DNA of 64,000 bases from Provencibacterium sp. (lineage in GTDB: Bacteria > Bacillota > Clostridia > Oscillospirales > Ruminococcaceae). The stretch spans positions 62,001 through 126,000 of the forward strand of contig JAAWAN010000008.1 in assembly GCA_022792175.1 (NCBI GenBank), given 5' to 3'. Under the pieces are notes generated by a model that saw only the letters and a program-made list of their open reading frames with translations, ran no database searches and had not been told where the DNA came from. Positions 45,833 to 54,337 of this stretch are shown piece by piece (position 1 is the first letter of the stretch; each line of letters begins with the position of its first letter). The translations under genes and the position numbers were made by a program.

Positions 45833-45850
45833 AGTTAGTGAAAACTAACT
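45833..45850. promoter_or_regulatory. Second inverted repeat (possible accessory operator)
   Basis: AGTTAGT (45833-45839) and ACTAACT (45844-45850) separated by four bases. The half-site shares GTTAG with the upstream palindrome, so the same regulator could bind twice. Confidence 0.45.
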
Positions 45851-45922
45851 AATAGCTTCCAAAGGCTTTGCTGGAGGAATTTGCTTTGAAGCGGCAGATT
45901 GCCGGAAACAGGAGGATTCCCA

Positions 45923-46705
45923 ATGACATTTGAACTTGTATTTGGAACGCTGATCCCCTTTCTGGGGACATTAGCGGGTGCTGCCTGTGTATTTTTAACC
46001 AGAAAAGCATTCAGCTCCCTGATTCAGCGGGCGCTGACCGGATTTGCCGCCGGAGTGATGGTGGCCGCCTCTGTCTGGAGCCTGCTGGTTCCTGCTATGG
46101 AGCAGGCGGCAGGGATGGGCCAATGGGCCTTTCTTCCTGCGGTTATTGGGTTCTGGCTGGGCATTTTGTTCCTGCTGGCTCTGGACAGGATGATCCCCCA
46201 TCTGCATCAGAACAGCAGCCAGCAGGAGGGGCCTCATATCCAGCTGAAACGGACAACCATGCTGGTGCTGGCAGTCACCCTCCACAACATTCCGGAGGGG
46301 ATGGCGGTAGGGGTGGTGCTGGCGGGCTGGATGGCGGGAGACAGCGGCATCACTGCTGCCGGCTCCCTGGCCCTGTCCATCGGCATCGCCATTCAGAACT
46401 TCCCGGAAGGGGCCATTATCTCCATGCCGCTGCGTTCCGAGGGCGCAGGGAAAGGAAGGGCATTCCTGTATGGCCTTCTGTCCGGCATCGTAGAGCCGCT
46501 GGCTGCCCTGCTCACTGTCTGGGCGGCGGGCTTTATCCTCCCGGCTCTGCCTTATCTGCTCAGCTTTGCGGCCGGGGCTATGGTCTATGTAGTCGTGGAG
46601 GAGCTGATCCCGGAGGCATCCGCCGGTGAACATTCCAATCTGGGAACCCTGCTTTTTGCAGCGGGATTCACGGTGATGCTGGCGCTGGATGTGGCATTGG
46701 GATGA
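45923..46705 (+). CDS. ZIP-family metal permease (ZupT/GufA-like)
   Basis: A 260-residue membrane protein that moves zinc, iron or manganese into the cytoplasm (known for the family). It has about eight membrane segments, the metal-binding HNIPEGMAVGV motif in segment 4, and NFPEGAIISMPL in segment 5. ATG 45923 has AGGAGG seven bases upstream; the frame is open to 45899 but that start lacks a site. Regulated by the palindrome(s) upstream (inference). No terminator is seen after it. Confidence 0.92.
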   Translation: MTFELVFGTLIPFLGTLAGAACVFLTRKAFSSLIQRALTGFAAGVMVAASVWSLLVPAMEQAAGMGQWAFLPAVIGFWLGILFLLALDRMIPHLHQNSSQQEGPHIQLKRTTMLVLAVTLHNIPEGMAVGVVLAGWMAGDSGITAAGSLALSIGIAIQNFPEGAIISMPLRSEGAGKGRAFLYGLLSGIVEPLAALLTVWAAGFILPALPYLLSFAAGAMVYVVVEELIPEASAGEHSNLGTLLFAAGFTVMLALDVALG

Positions 46706-46831
46706 AAGCAGGCAGGGAGGCGATGAGCAAGGTCATTGCCGGGCCGAGGCTCGAGGATTTTTATTTGTACAACGCTTCGATGTTGGGTATGGAAGTCACT
46801 GCAACGGCAGGCTACGGCATCTGCTGCGTGA

Positions 46832-47011
46832 ACGGCACCGATAAAACTCGTCCTGACCGGAAGCATCTGGATTAAAAGCGGCTATCCGCCGCTGATGGAA
46901 GAATTTCAGCGGGAGGTGGAGAGGCGGATTGGAGCTGGGTTAAAGCTCCTGCTTTTAGAGGCTCCTCCGGTGCTGAAAACGGTATGGGCGGATAAAATGC
47001 GGGGAAGATAA
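46832..47011 (+). pseudogene. Gene remnant, possibly the C-terminus of a BadF/BadG/BcrA-type sugar kinase
   Basis: An open stretch of 59 codons with no start codon, bounded upstream by a stop codon at 46829. It ends with a pattern seen in BadF/BadG/BcrA/BcrD ATPases (LVLTGSIW, then PPLMEEF and EAPPVLKTVW). Upstream, 46723-46830 has an ATG-led frame with no recognisable domain. The fragment lacks the phosphate-binding regions, so it is a remnant if the family guess is right. Confidence 0.35.
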
Positions 47012-47130
47012 GGGTGTCCCGGATTTTAGAAGAGCGAATATATACAATATGTATATACACATAGCAAGATAATTAAATGGATAAATTGATCCGCAGATGT
47101 TGCAGATCATCTGAGAAATGGAGGATAAAA

Positions 47131-47670
47131 ATGAGCAGCAGATAACAGGGTACACAGACGGAAAAGAAGCTGGAAGCGGCGCTTGCCGGCGAATCTCAGG
47201 CAAGAAACAAGTACACGTATTTTGCTTCCGCCGCCAAAAAAAGAGGGCTTTGAGCAGATTGCCGCGCTGTTCCTTAAAACTGCAGATAATGAGAAGGGAG
47301 ACGCTAAAATATGGTTTAAGGAATTAAACGGTATCGCAGACCGGCGGCCAACCTGAAAGCTGCCGCCGGGAGCTAAAATTTTGAATGGACAGATATGTAT
47401 GAGGACTTTGCCAAGACCGCTGAGCAGGAAGGATTTTCAGAATTGGCTGCAAAATTCCGCATGGTAGCGGTGATTGAAAAGCACCATGAGGAATGCTACC
47501 GGGCGCTGCTTCAGAATGTGGAAACGGCGCAGGTATTTGCAAAAAGCGAGGTCAAGGTATGGGAATGCCGCAATTTCGGCCATATTGTTGTCAGTACAAG
47601 CGCCCCGCAGGTTTGCCCGCTCTGCGCTCATCCGCAGGCATATTTTGAGGTAAGGGCGGATAATTACTGA
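47131..47670 (+). pseudogene. Rubrerythrin pseudogene
   Basis: Rubrerythrin is a di-iron peroxidase with a rubredoxin tail used by anaerobes against oxidative stress. Reading across frames gives the family sequence ([54 protein letters not shown]). It is broken by a TAA at codon 5 (47143-47145), an extra A in a seven-A run (47236-47242) that shifts the frame, and further shifts around 47350-47395. The rubredoxin tail is also damaged: the first pair reads CRNFG instead of CRNCG, while CPLC is intact. An AGGAG site precedes the ATG, and a terminator follows. Confidence 0.9.
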
Positions 47671-47704
47671 TTGTTCTGGAATGATGGAAGATTGTGGTAA
47701 AAAG

Positions 47705-47752
47705 CTTCATCCCGTCACTCCCCCAAAAAAGGTCTGACGGGATGAAGTTTTT
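47705..47752 (+). terminator. Rho-independent terminator after the rubrerythrin pseudogene
   Basis: Perfect 13-bp arms (47705-47717 and 47735-47747), then TTTTT (47748-47752). Its conservation suggests the gene decayed recently. Confidence 0.85.
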
Positions 47753-47979
47753 AATGAATGCCCACATAGTTGGTATGGAGGCGTTTTTATCCAGGCCGGA
47801 TTTGAAAAGATTCCAGCACTGCTTTTTATGAACCCGGGTTTCGCAAAAATTTCATGGCTTATCCGCCTCTGGACTGCAGGGTGTTTTGCATATTTTATTT
47901 GGATAACTGTTTGAGATCAATTGGCAGAATTGGACTTTTCTGTAATGGGGTTCAAGGGAAAGAGCTTTACAAATATCGG

Positions 47980-48008
47980 TTGATTTTTTGGCATATTTGG
48001 AGTATAAT
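47980..48008 (+). promoter_or_regulatory. Near-consensus sigma-A promoter
   Basis: TTGATT (47980-47985), 17-base spacer, TATAAT (48003-48008). The next recognisable gene starts 570 bases downstream. Confidence 0.65.
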
Positions 48009-48581
48009 AACAAATATGAAAGGCGATTTTTATTGATTTATGAAAAACAGGATTTGCGATAGACTTTGATGAGCGGTCATACACTGCAGCTGGATGAGGC
48101 GCCAGAGTATCAGATGCCGGTATGGAAGCAGTATTATTCAAGACAATAACACCAAATATGGATGGTCATAAAATCGTTTGCCCTTATAGGAAAACACGGT
48201 GGACAGCTGCAGCAGCGGATGTACAGTTACGGTTTTTCCGCCGGATTCGGATAAGTCACAGCCGTTTTTATGAGGCTGTTATGGGGTATATCTTCTAAAA
48301 GCTGATTCTGCGAACATTTTATCTGTTTGCCGGCAGCGTAAGGAGTGATCGGCAAGAGTGGCTCAGTGCCGGTAAGCCGGGGCAAATTGCGGTAGAGAGT
48401 TTTATATAAGACCGCTTTTGCCGGGATGGCGGTTGTTCCCCGGAGAAAAATCCGGGGCTTTTTCTTTATGGATGCTTTGCAGGGCAGGCTCCGCAAGGCA
48501 GGGGAAGGCAGTGCTGCCGGGGAATTTTCAAAGGAAAAACCTTTATCACAGCTGGCTGACCGTGTAAGGAGGTCTGAAGAA
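48009..48581 (+). other. Long leader or degenerate sequence without a recognisable gene
   Basis: Short frames only. Coding-like fragments (such as EAPEYQMPVW around 48100) change frame and stop. It could be the remains of a gene or an extended leader of the AraC-type gene. An open frame continuous with that gene begins at 48426, but no ribosome site supports a start before 48582. Confidence 0.4.
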
Positions 48582-50921
48582 ATGGCCCGCATCCGTTTTG
48601 GGTACATGACCAATAAAAGCTATTTTCGTTTAATATTTGCCCTGTTTTTGGCGATGCAGACGCTCTCTCTGCTGATGAATATGGCTGTCTGTACCTTTTT
48701 GCGGGGCTGGCTTGCGGAGGATGCAAAATCTTATAACAGGAGCGTTGTCGATTCACTGGAATCCTCGCTGGAATCGATGATGACCGAGCTGACGCGCTTG
48801 GGCCGTTCAACTGCAAAAATTGCCAGCCAGGCGAATAAACTGCATTCGTGGGATACCTTTACGCACGAGGATTATGTGCAGATCCGCTCGCTCGCCCAGG
48901 ATTTCGGCTCTGTTATGTCCATTAAGGAGGCTGTCGGCTCCTGGCTTTACTATAATCAGGATAAAAATTTCGTGATCGCTAACGGCGATATCTACCGCGC
49001 AGATATTTACTTCAGCAAGTTTTTTCCCTACAGCCAGCTTTCCCAGTCATATTTTGATGCGATGATACAGGATACCTCTCAGCAGCTGATCGGGCTTGAG
49101 ACGCAAAAGGAGTGGACGGTAGAGGGAAAGGAGATAGCGCGCCAGGTGGTGCCCTTTGCCATCTCCTATAAAGATTTAAGCGGACAAAAGGCGTTGTTGG
49201 TGCTCAACATCCGGGTGCAGTATCTTTATGATATGACCCTTTCCTACCGCAGCTCGGAAAAGATGGGGCTGCTTATCGCTGACGGACAGCAGCGTCCCGT
49301 TGTTTCCTGGGGAATTTTCCATGACCGCGAGCAGGAGGTTCTGCAGGTCGTTTTGTCGGGAGAAGGAAGTCCTGCCTCCTTGATGGAAAGCCGGTTGGAT
49401 GGCAAACAGCTGGTCTTTCTCGTATCCAAATCTGCATTTCTCAACTGGGGAATCTATATCGCCTACCAGAAGGACGAGTTTTACCGGAAATCCGATATTC
49501 TGTTCTGGTCGCTGACCGTTTTCAACCTGTTGGTCACCGGCTTTGGCGTTGGTCTTTCTTATCTGATGAGCAGGCGGCTTTTCAGCCCCATTCACAACCT
49601 GCTGCATATCCTTTATCCACAGCCGCCGGAAAACCGCTATAATGAGCTTCAGTTGATTTCAAACCGTTTTGAACAGATGCGGCAGGACAACCAGTCGCTG
49701 GCAGACGATCTGCAGCAGATGCTGCCGGAGGTGAAAAACGCTTATTTGAAAAATCTGCTGGGGCAGCCGGATTTCCTGTCGGATCGCCGTAACCGCGCAT
49801 TTTTTGTCGACCGCCTTCAGCTCTCCATACAGGGGCCGTTTCTGCTCTGTGGCCTGCTGGTCCGCTACAAAAAGGAGTTTCTGGAAGAGCTGACTGTTCA
49901 GGACCGCAAGCAGCAGAAGGGAAACGTACAGGAATTTCTCATTAAGCTGGTGGAGAATTTTTGCAGCCGCATGGAATTTGTGCGCCTCACCCCGGAGCAG
50001 GATGTTTTTTTATTAGAGCTTGAAAATGGCCTTTCCCGGGATTATACGAAAACACAACTGGAACAGATTGTGCTGCTTTTTCGGTATGATCAGGAGAACA
50101 TCCGCCTGCACTTCCTTCTGGGGGAAACGGCCGCCGGGGCCGATGCGCTCTATGAAGTGAACCGCCGCCTGTGGGCGCAGGGAATGAACCGCATACTTCT
50201 GGAGGGGGATTCAGGGGTTGTTGACCTTTCGTCTGCCGGAGAGGAAATATCTCCTTCGCCGGAGCGCAAGGGAGAAAAACTATGGAATCTTCTGCAGGGG
50301 CAGGAGACAGGGGCATTTCGGCCTTTGCTCTATGAGCTGGCAGGAAAGGGCGCGCAAAACCATATGAGCATGGCGCAGGCGGCGGAGTTTTACCGCTGGA
50401 CGGTCAGCCGCTGCATGGATTTTATGCAAAATTATAACCTGGATACCGATGCCCTGCGCCCTTTTTTGAATTATGATGCTGCAGAGGCTTTTTCGCTGGA
50501 TGAGCTTTGCAGCCGGGCGCTGAATGCAATGGAGACCGCACACTTTCTCTTCCGGAAAAAGGACATCACCTGCTATGATGCCTATACCCGTTTTATGTCC
50601 GAGCGCTATACCGACTGCACGCTGAGCTCGGAGATGGCCGCGGATTATTTTCACACCAGCGCCTCCAGCTTTTCCCGCAGCTTTAAGGAGGAGATGGGCG
50701 TCACTTTCCCCAAGTATCTGACCGCTTTGCGCATTCGAAAGGCCCGGGAACTGCTGCTGGTCACCTCTCTGCGTATCGATGAGGTTGCCGCCATGGTTGG
50801 AATTTCCAACCGCGTTACCTTTAACCGCCTGTTTAAACAGAGTGAAGGCATGTCGCCTGGACAGTTTCGGGAATTAAATCAGAATGTCGGCAGCCGGAGG
50901 CCGGAAGCGGACCAGCAATAG
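48582..50921 (+). CDS. Membrane-bound AraC-family transcriptional regulator
   Basis: A 779-residue protein with a membrane segment at about residues 14-38, a long extracellular sensor (about 40-310, possibly a dCACHE-like fold), a second membrane segment near 312-335, a cytoplasmic linker, and an AraC-type double helix-turn-helix in the last ~100 residues (YFHTSASSFSRSFKEEMG, then VAAMVGISNRVTFNRLFKQ). ATG 48582 has TAAGGAGG nine bases upstream. Such regulators next to LplABC-type importers are typical in Firmicutes and sense the sugar outside. It likely controls the operon starting at 51516 (inference). Confidence 0.92.
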   Translation: MARIRFGYMTNKSYFRLIFALFLAMQTLSLLMNMAVCTFLRGWLAEDAKSYNRSVVDSLESSLESMMTELTRLGRSTAKIASQANKLHSWDTFTHEDYVQIRSLAQDFGSVMSIKEAVGSWLYYNQDKNFVIANGDIYRADIYFSKFFPYSQLSQSYFDAMIQDTSQQLIGLETQKEWTVEGKEIARQVVPFAISYKDLSGQKALLVLNIRVQYLYDMTLSYRSSEKMGLLIADGQQRPVVSWGIFHDREQEVLQVVLSGEGSPASLMESRLDGKQLVFLVSKSAFLNWGIYIAYQKDEFYRKSDILFWSLTVFNLLVTGFGVGLSYLMSRRLFSPIHNLLHILYPQPPENRYNELQLISNRFEQMRQDNQSLADDLQQMLPEVKNAYLKNLLGQPDFLSDRRNRAFFVDRLQLSIQGPFLLCGLLVRYKKEFLEELTVQDRKQQKGNVQEFLIKLVENFCSRMEFVRLTPEQDVFLLELENGLSRDYTKTQLEQIVLLFRYDQENIRLHFLLGETAAGADALYEVNRRLWAQGMNRILLEGDSGVVDLSSAGEEISPSPERKGEKLWNLLQGQETGAFRPLLYELAGKGAQNHMSMAQAAEFYRWTVSRCMDFMQNYNLDTDALRPFLNYDAAEAFSLDELCSRALNAMETAHFLFRKKDITCYDAYTRFMSERYTDCTLSSEMAADYFHTSASSFSRSFKEEMGVTFPKYLTALRIRKARELLLVTSLRIDEVAAMVGISNRVTFNRLFKQSEGMSPGQFRELNQNVGSRRPEADQQ

Positions 50922-50934
50922 AGCAGCTTTTTTG

Positions 50935-50979
50935 AACCTTCACAGGAATGATCTTTGAGGTCTTTCCTGTGAAGGTTTT
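50935..50979 (+). terminator. Rho-independent terminator after the AraC-type gene
   Basis: Perfect 14-bp arms (50935-50948 and 50964-50977) with a 15-base loop, then TTG; a short T-tract. It separates the regulator from the sugar operon. Confidence 0.7.
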
Positions 50980-51174
50980 GTATTGGTCAGTCTTTGATGG
51001 GATGAAGATATGGCTGTGTTCCTGTGCAGTAAACTCAGTCTGTCCGCTTGTTGTCCGGCAGTACATCCGGGCCACATAGCCCCCAAAACGGCTGCCTCCC
51101 TCATCATTTTTTAGAATGAAGCTTTTTCAGCAGCTGTTTTTTTCTCCCAATAGCAGTCTCCGGAATATTTTATG

Positions 51175-51197
51175 TATGTGTTTTATAAAAACACATA
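51175..51197. promoter_or_regulatory. 23-bp inverted repeat upstream of the sugar operon
   Basis: Perfect 10-bp arms (TATGTGTTTT, 51175-51184, and its complement, 51188-51197) around ATA. An operator-like site about 320 bases before the binding-protein gene. Confidence 0.45.
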
Positions 51198-51255
51198 TTC
51201 CTATATATTGTCCTTGAAATTGCCTGTTTTCTGAAAAATGAATCATTATTTTGAA

Positions 51256-51300
51256 TTTGTATCAGAAGAAAAAACAGAAAAATGCAGGAATTGATACAAA
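51256..51300. promoter_or_regulatory. Spaced inverted repeat (possible AraC-type binding region)
   Basis: TTTGTATCA (51256-51264) and TGATACAAA (51292-51300), 27 bases apart, just upstream of the candidate promoter at 51317. The spacing would suit a dimeric regulator binding two half-sites. Confidence 0.4.
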
Positions 51301-51316
51301 ATCTGATTTCTGTAGA

Positions 51317-51345
51317 TTTTCAAAAAAGAAGGGCTGTGGTATGGT
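51317..51345 (+). promoter_or_regulatory. Candidate promoter of the sugar-utilisation operon
   Basis: TTTTCA (51317-51322), 17-base spacer, TATGGT (51340-51345) preceded by TGG (an extended -10). A weaker TTGATA/TAGATT pair (51291-51318) overlaps it. A perfect ATTTTAATTAAAAT palindrome (51457-51470) lies between it and the first gene. Confidence 0.35.
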
Positions 51346-51515
51346 ACAGACGCCGGAGAGATAAGGCGTTTTTCCATATCTTCCTGCGGTTCGTACAGCC
51401 AACTCGGCCGCCCGCCGGGCTTCTGCTTCTCCTACTGATTTTTATTTGTATTCTGTATTTTAATTAAAATGGAGTCTGCAGCGGAGCGGCCAGGTCAAGA
51501 AAGGTAGGTCAAACC

Positions 51516-53141
51516 ATGAAAACAAGCAAGAGAGCTTTTGCAGCCCTGCTTGCGGCACTTTGTGCCGTTTCGGCAGCAGGCTGCAGCCAAAACGGCGGTG
51601 GGGCCAGCAGCGCTCCAGCCAGCAGCACACCGGCCAGCAGCACACCGGCCAGCAGTGCGGCAGCCCCTTCCGAAGCGCAGAGTGCAGCAGAACCGGCTTC
51701 CCGTGAACCCATTGAATATGAGCTGATGTTCAATGAGTCGGCCAGCCAGCCCTATGAGGCGGAAACCTGGCTCTTCCCGAAGGTCATTGAAGAAAAATTC
51801 AATGTCAAGCTGAACATTACGCCGATCCCCTCATCCTCTTATACGGATAAGGTCAATATGGCGATTGCCTCCCAGTCCATTCCCGATATTCTCAACAGCG
51901 TTGATCTGAACACCCTCAATGATATGGGCAGCAAGGGGATGTTTTTGAATCTGGCTGACTATGCACAGATTATGCCGAACGCACAGGCGGCTTTTGAATC
52001 CAATGCGGATCTCGGCATCTGCCGCCTTTCAGACAGTCAGTGGTACGCTCTTCCCAGTAAGGTACCGTCTCCCAACCTGCCTAAGACCTCGATTGATTTC
52101 ATCACGATGATCCGCGGCGATATTATGAAGGCGAACGGTCTTTCTAATCCGACAACCTATGATGAACTCTATGATGTGCTCAAGAAGCTCAAAGAGCTCT
52201 ACCCGGATGCCTATCCGTGGATTACCCGACAGAGGACCAGCGATGTGACCTGGTGCCTGGGCGCGAGTGTCGGCCTGCAGTTTGACCGCAGCGACTTTAC
52301 CATGTGGGACGGCAGCCAGTTTAAAACGGTGCTCGACGATGAAAATTACAAGTTCCTTATCGAGTTCATGAACAAATGCTATGCTGACAGACTGCTTGAT
52401 CCTGAGTATGCGATTTCCGACACCAAACAGTGGGAGGATAAGATTATCTCCGGCCAGGGCTTTTTCACCGTCGACTACTTTGCGCGTCCGGAAACGATGA
52501 CCTCTGCGGCCCAGGCCGGCGGCAACTCCGAATATTATCTGGAGCCGATTCTGCCCCCTGTCAAGGAAGGCGGCCAGGCGAAGGTTTATGCCAACAATAC
52601 GCCTGTCGGCTATCAGGGTATCAGCGCCAAGGCGCAGTCTCCCGAGCGGCTGGCCGAGGTTTATGACTGGTGGTTCTTCTCTGAAGAGGGTGCCATGCTT
52701 GGTTTCTTCGGCGAAGAGGGCACCTCCTATACGCTGGGCGATGACAAGAAGGTGCTCTACATCTACAGCGAGGACGCAAACTCGGTTACCTCCATTGCGG
52801 CGAAATATGGTGTTGACTACTACGGCTTCTGCGGCCTGGTACCGGGCTCCTTCGGCTATACCATCGACTACAAAAATGACCCGAACATGACCGAGGCTGC
52901 CAAAGCGACCTATGAGGTCTATGAAAACGGGACCGTTCCAGGCTGCCCGGCCGTTACCTATACCGGCGACGCCATGGAGCAGAGAAAGAACTATGTCGCC
53001 AATATGCACACCCAGATTATTGGCGAGATCGACAAGTTTATCATGGGCAACCGGCCGATGAGCGAATGGGACAATTTCATTCAGGAATTTAATGCTCAGG
53101 GCTATAATGAGTATATCGCAGCCAAGAATACCATGCTGTAA
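51516..53141 (+). CDS. Extracellular sugar-binding lipoprotein (LplA-like)
   Basis: The 541-residue binding protein delivers a glycan to the importer. The signal has a lipobox ending SAAGC, with the lipid-anchored Cys at residue 23; a Ser/Ala/Pro-rich spacer follows to about residue 65, then the solute-binding fold (PF01547-like). AAAGGTAGG precedes the ATG. The two permeases are downstream at 54338 and 55298, separated by an oxidoreductase gene. The ligand cannot be told from sequence. Confidence 0.9.
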   Translation: MKTSKRAFAALLAALCAVSAAGCSQNGGGASSAPASSTPASSTPASSAAAPSEAQSAAEPASREPIEYELMFNESASQPYEAETWLFPKVIEEKFNVKLNITPIPSSSYTDKVNMAIASQSIPDILNSVDLNTLNDMGSKGMFLNLADYAQIMPNAQAAFESNADLGICRLSDSQWYALPSKVPSPNLPKTSIDFITMIRGDIMKANGLSNPTTYDELYDVLKKLKELYPDAYPWITRQRTSDVTWCLGASVGLQFDRSDFTMWDGSQFKTVLDDENYKFLIEFMNKCYADRLLDPEYAISDTKQWEDKIISGQGFFTVDYFARPETMTSAAQAGGNSEYYLEPILPPVKEGGQAKVYANNTPVGYQGISAKAQSPERLAEVYDWWFFSEEGAMLGFFGEEGTSYTLGDDKKVLYIYSEDANSVTSIAAKYGVDYYGFCGLVPGSFGYTIDYKNDPNMTEAAKATYEVYENGTVPGCPAVTYTGDAMEQRKNYVANMHTQIIGEIDKFIMGNRPMSEWDNFIQEFNAQGYNEYIAAKNTML

Positions 53142-53157
53142 TTTCCGTTTTTGCGCA

Positions 53158-53203
53158 GGGCCGCGGCGGCGCTTTTCCCTTGCCGCGGCCCGGCCCTCTT
53201 TTT
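53158..53203 (+). terminator. Partial terminator/attenuator after the binding-protein gene
   Basis: A GC-rich 10-bp stem (53158-53167 with 53182-53191), then GGCCCTCTTTTT. Read-through would let a high level of binding protein and a lower level of the rest be made (inference). Confidence 0.6.
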
Positions 53204-53224
53204 ATTGAGAAAGGAAGAAAAAAC

Positions 53225-54253
53225 ATGAACACCAAATTGAAAATGGCGGTAGTGGGAGCCGGGACATGGGGTGAAAACCATGTGCAGATCTATCTGGCGC
53301 ATCCCTTTGCCGAGGTTGTAGCAGTCTGCGACGCCAACTATGACAAGGCCAGGACACTTGGGGAACGCTATGGCATTGCAAAGGTTTATGGCGACTATCG
53401 GGAGATGCTGAAGGATTCCGGCTGTGATGCGGTTGCTATCGTGACCCCGGATTTTGCCCATGCCGATATTGCCTGTGCGGCAGCGGCGGCAGGCAAGCAC
53501 ATGCTGATTGAAAAGCCGCTGGCTACCAGGCGCGAAGATGTGCTGCGCATGCTGGAGGCGATTGAGAAGAGCGGAGTGCGTGCCATGGTAGACCTGCACA
53601 ACCGCTGGAGCCCTCCCTATAATGCGGCCCATGCAGCGGTGGAACGCGGGGAGATCGGTGAAGTATACAGCGCCTATATGCGCCTTAACGATATTAAATG
53701 GGTTGCAACCGATCTGCTGCCCTGGGCGGCTTCCTCCTCGATTCTGTGGTTTTTGGGCAGCCACAGCCTGGATACCCTGCGCTGGTTTTTTCAGGACGAG
53801 GTCCGGCGTGTTTACAGCGTCAGCCGTTCCGGCCTGCTGAGGAGCATGGGGGTGGATACGGTAGATGAGTACCTGACCACGCTGGAGTTTAAAAACGGCG
53901 GCATTGCCCAGATGGAAAACGGTTGGATTACGCCAAACGGCAATCCCAATGTCAACGATATGAAGATGAATCTCACTGGTACCAAAGGCATGATTGCCAT
54001 TGATACCAGTAACCACAATATGATTCAGATGTATACCGAGCAGAAAACGGTTGTGCCGGATGTTATTGTACAAAACCATATCTTCGGCAGACCGAAGGGC
54101 TTTGCGTTTGAGAGCATCCGCGGGTTCGTGGACTGCATGCTGGACGGCAGTCCCTTCCCGGTCTCGGTGCGGGATGCGGCCAACACCTCGCTGGCTATTC
54201 TGGCTATCATGCGTTCTGCCGAAACCCGCACGCCGGTGGAGGTGGAGTATTAG
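53225..54253 (+). CDS. Gfo/Idh/MocA-family NAD(P)-dependent sugar oxidoreductase (1)
   Basis: A 342-residue dehydrogenase. The N-terminal Rossmann motif VVGAGTWGENH and the EKPLA element near residue 96 identify the family. The frame opens further upstream, but ATG 53225 with AAAGGAAG upstream begins at the Rossmann fold. It sits between the sugar-binding protein and its permeases. Confidence 0.88.
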   Translation: MNTKLKMAVVGAGTWGENHVQIYLAHPFAEVVAVCDANYDKARTLGERYGIAKVYGDYREMLKDSGCDAVAIVTPDFAHADIACAAAAAGKHMLIEKPLATRREDVLRMLEAIEKSGVRAMVDLHNRWSPPYNAAHAAVERGEIGEVYSAYMRLNDIKWVATDLLPWAASSSILWFLGSHSLDTLRWFFQDEVRRVYSVSRSGLLRSMGVDTVDEYLTTLEFKNGGIAQMENGWITPNGNPNVNDMKMNLTGTKGMIAIDTSNHNMIQMYTEQKTVVPDVIVQNHIFGRPKGFAFESIRGFVDCMLDGSPFPVSVRDAANTSLAILAIMRSAETRTPVEVEY

Positions 54254-54337
54254 CCAGCCGCCTCCCGAAGGCCGCCTTATCATAGTCCCCTGGTGGGTGT
54301 AACGCCCGCTTCCCTCAAGGAAAGGATGATCACTTTC

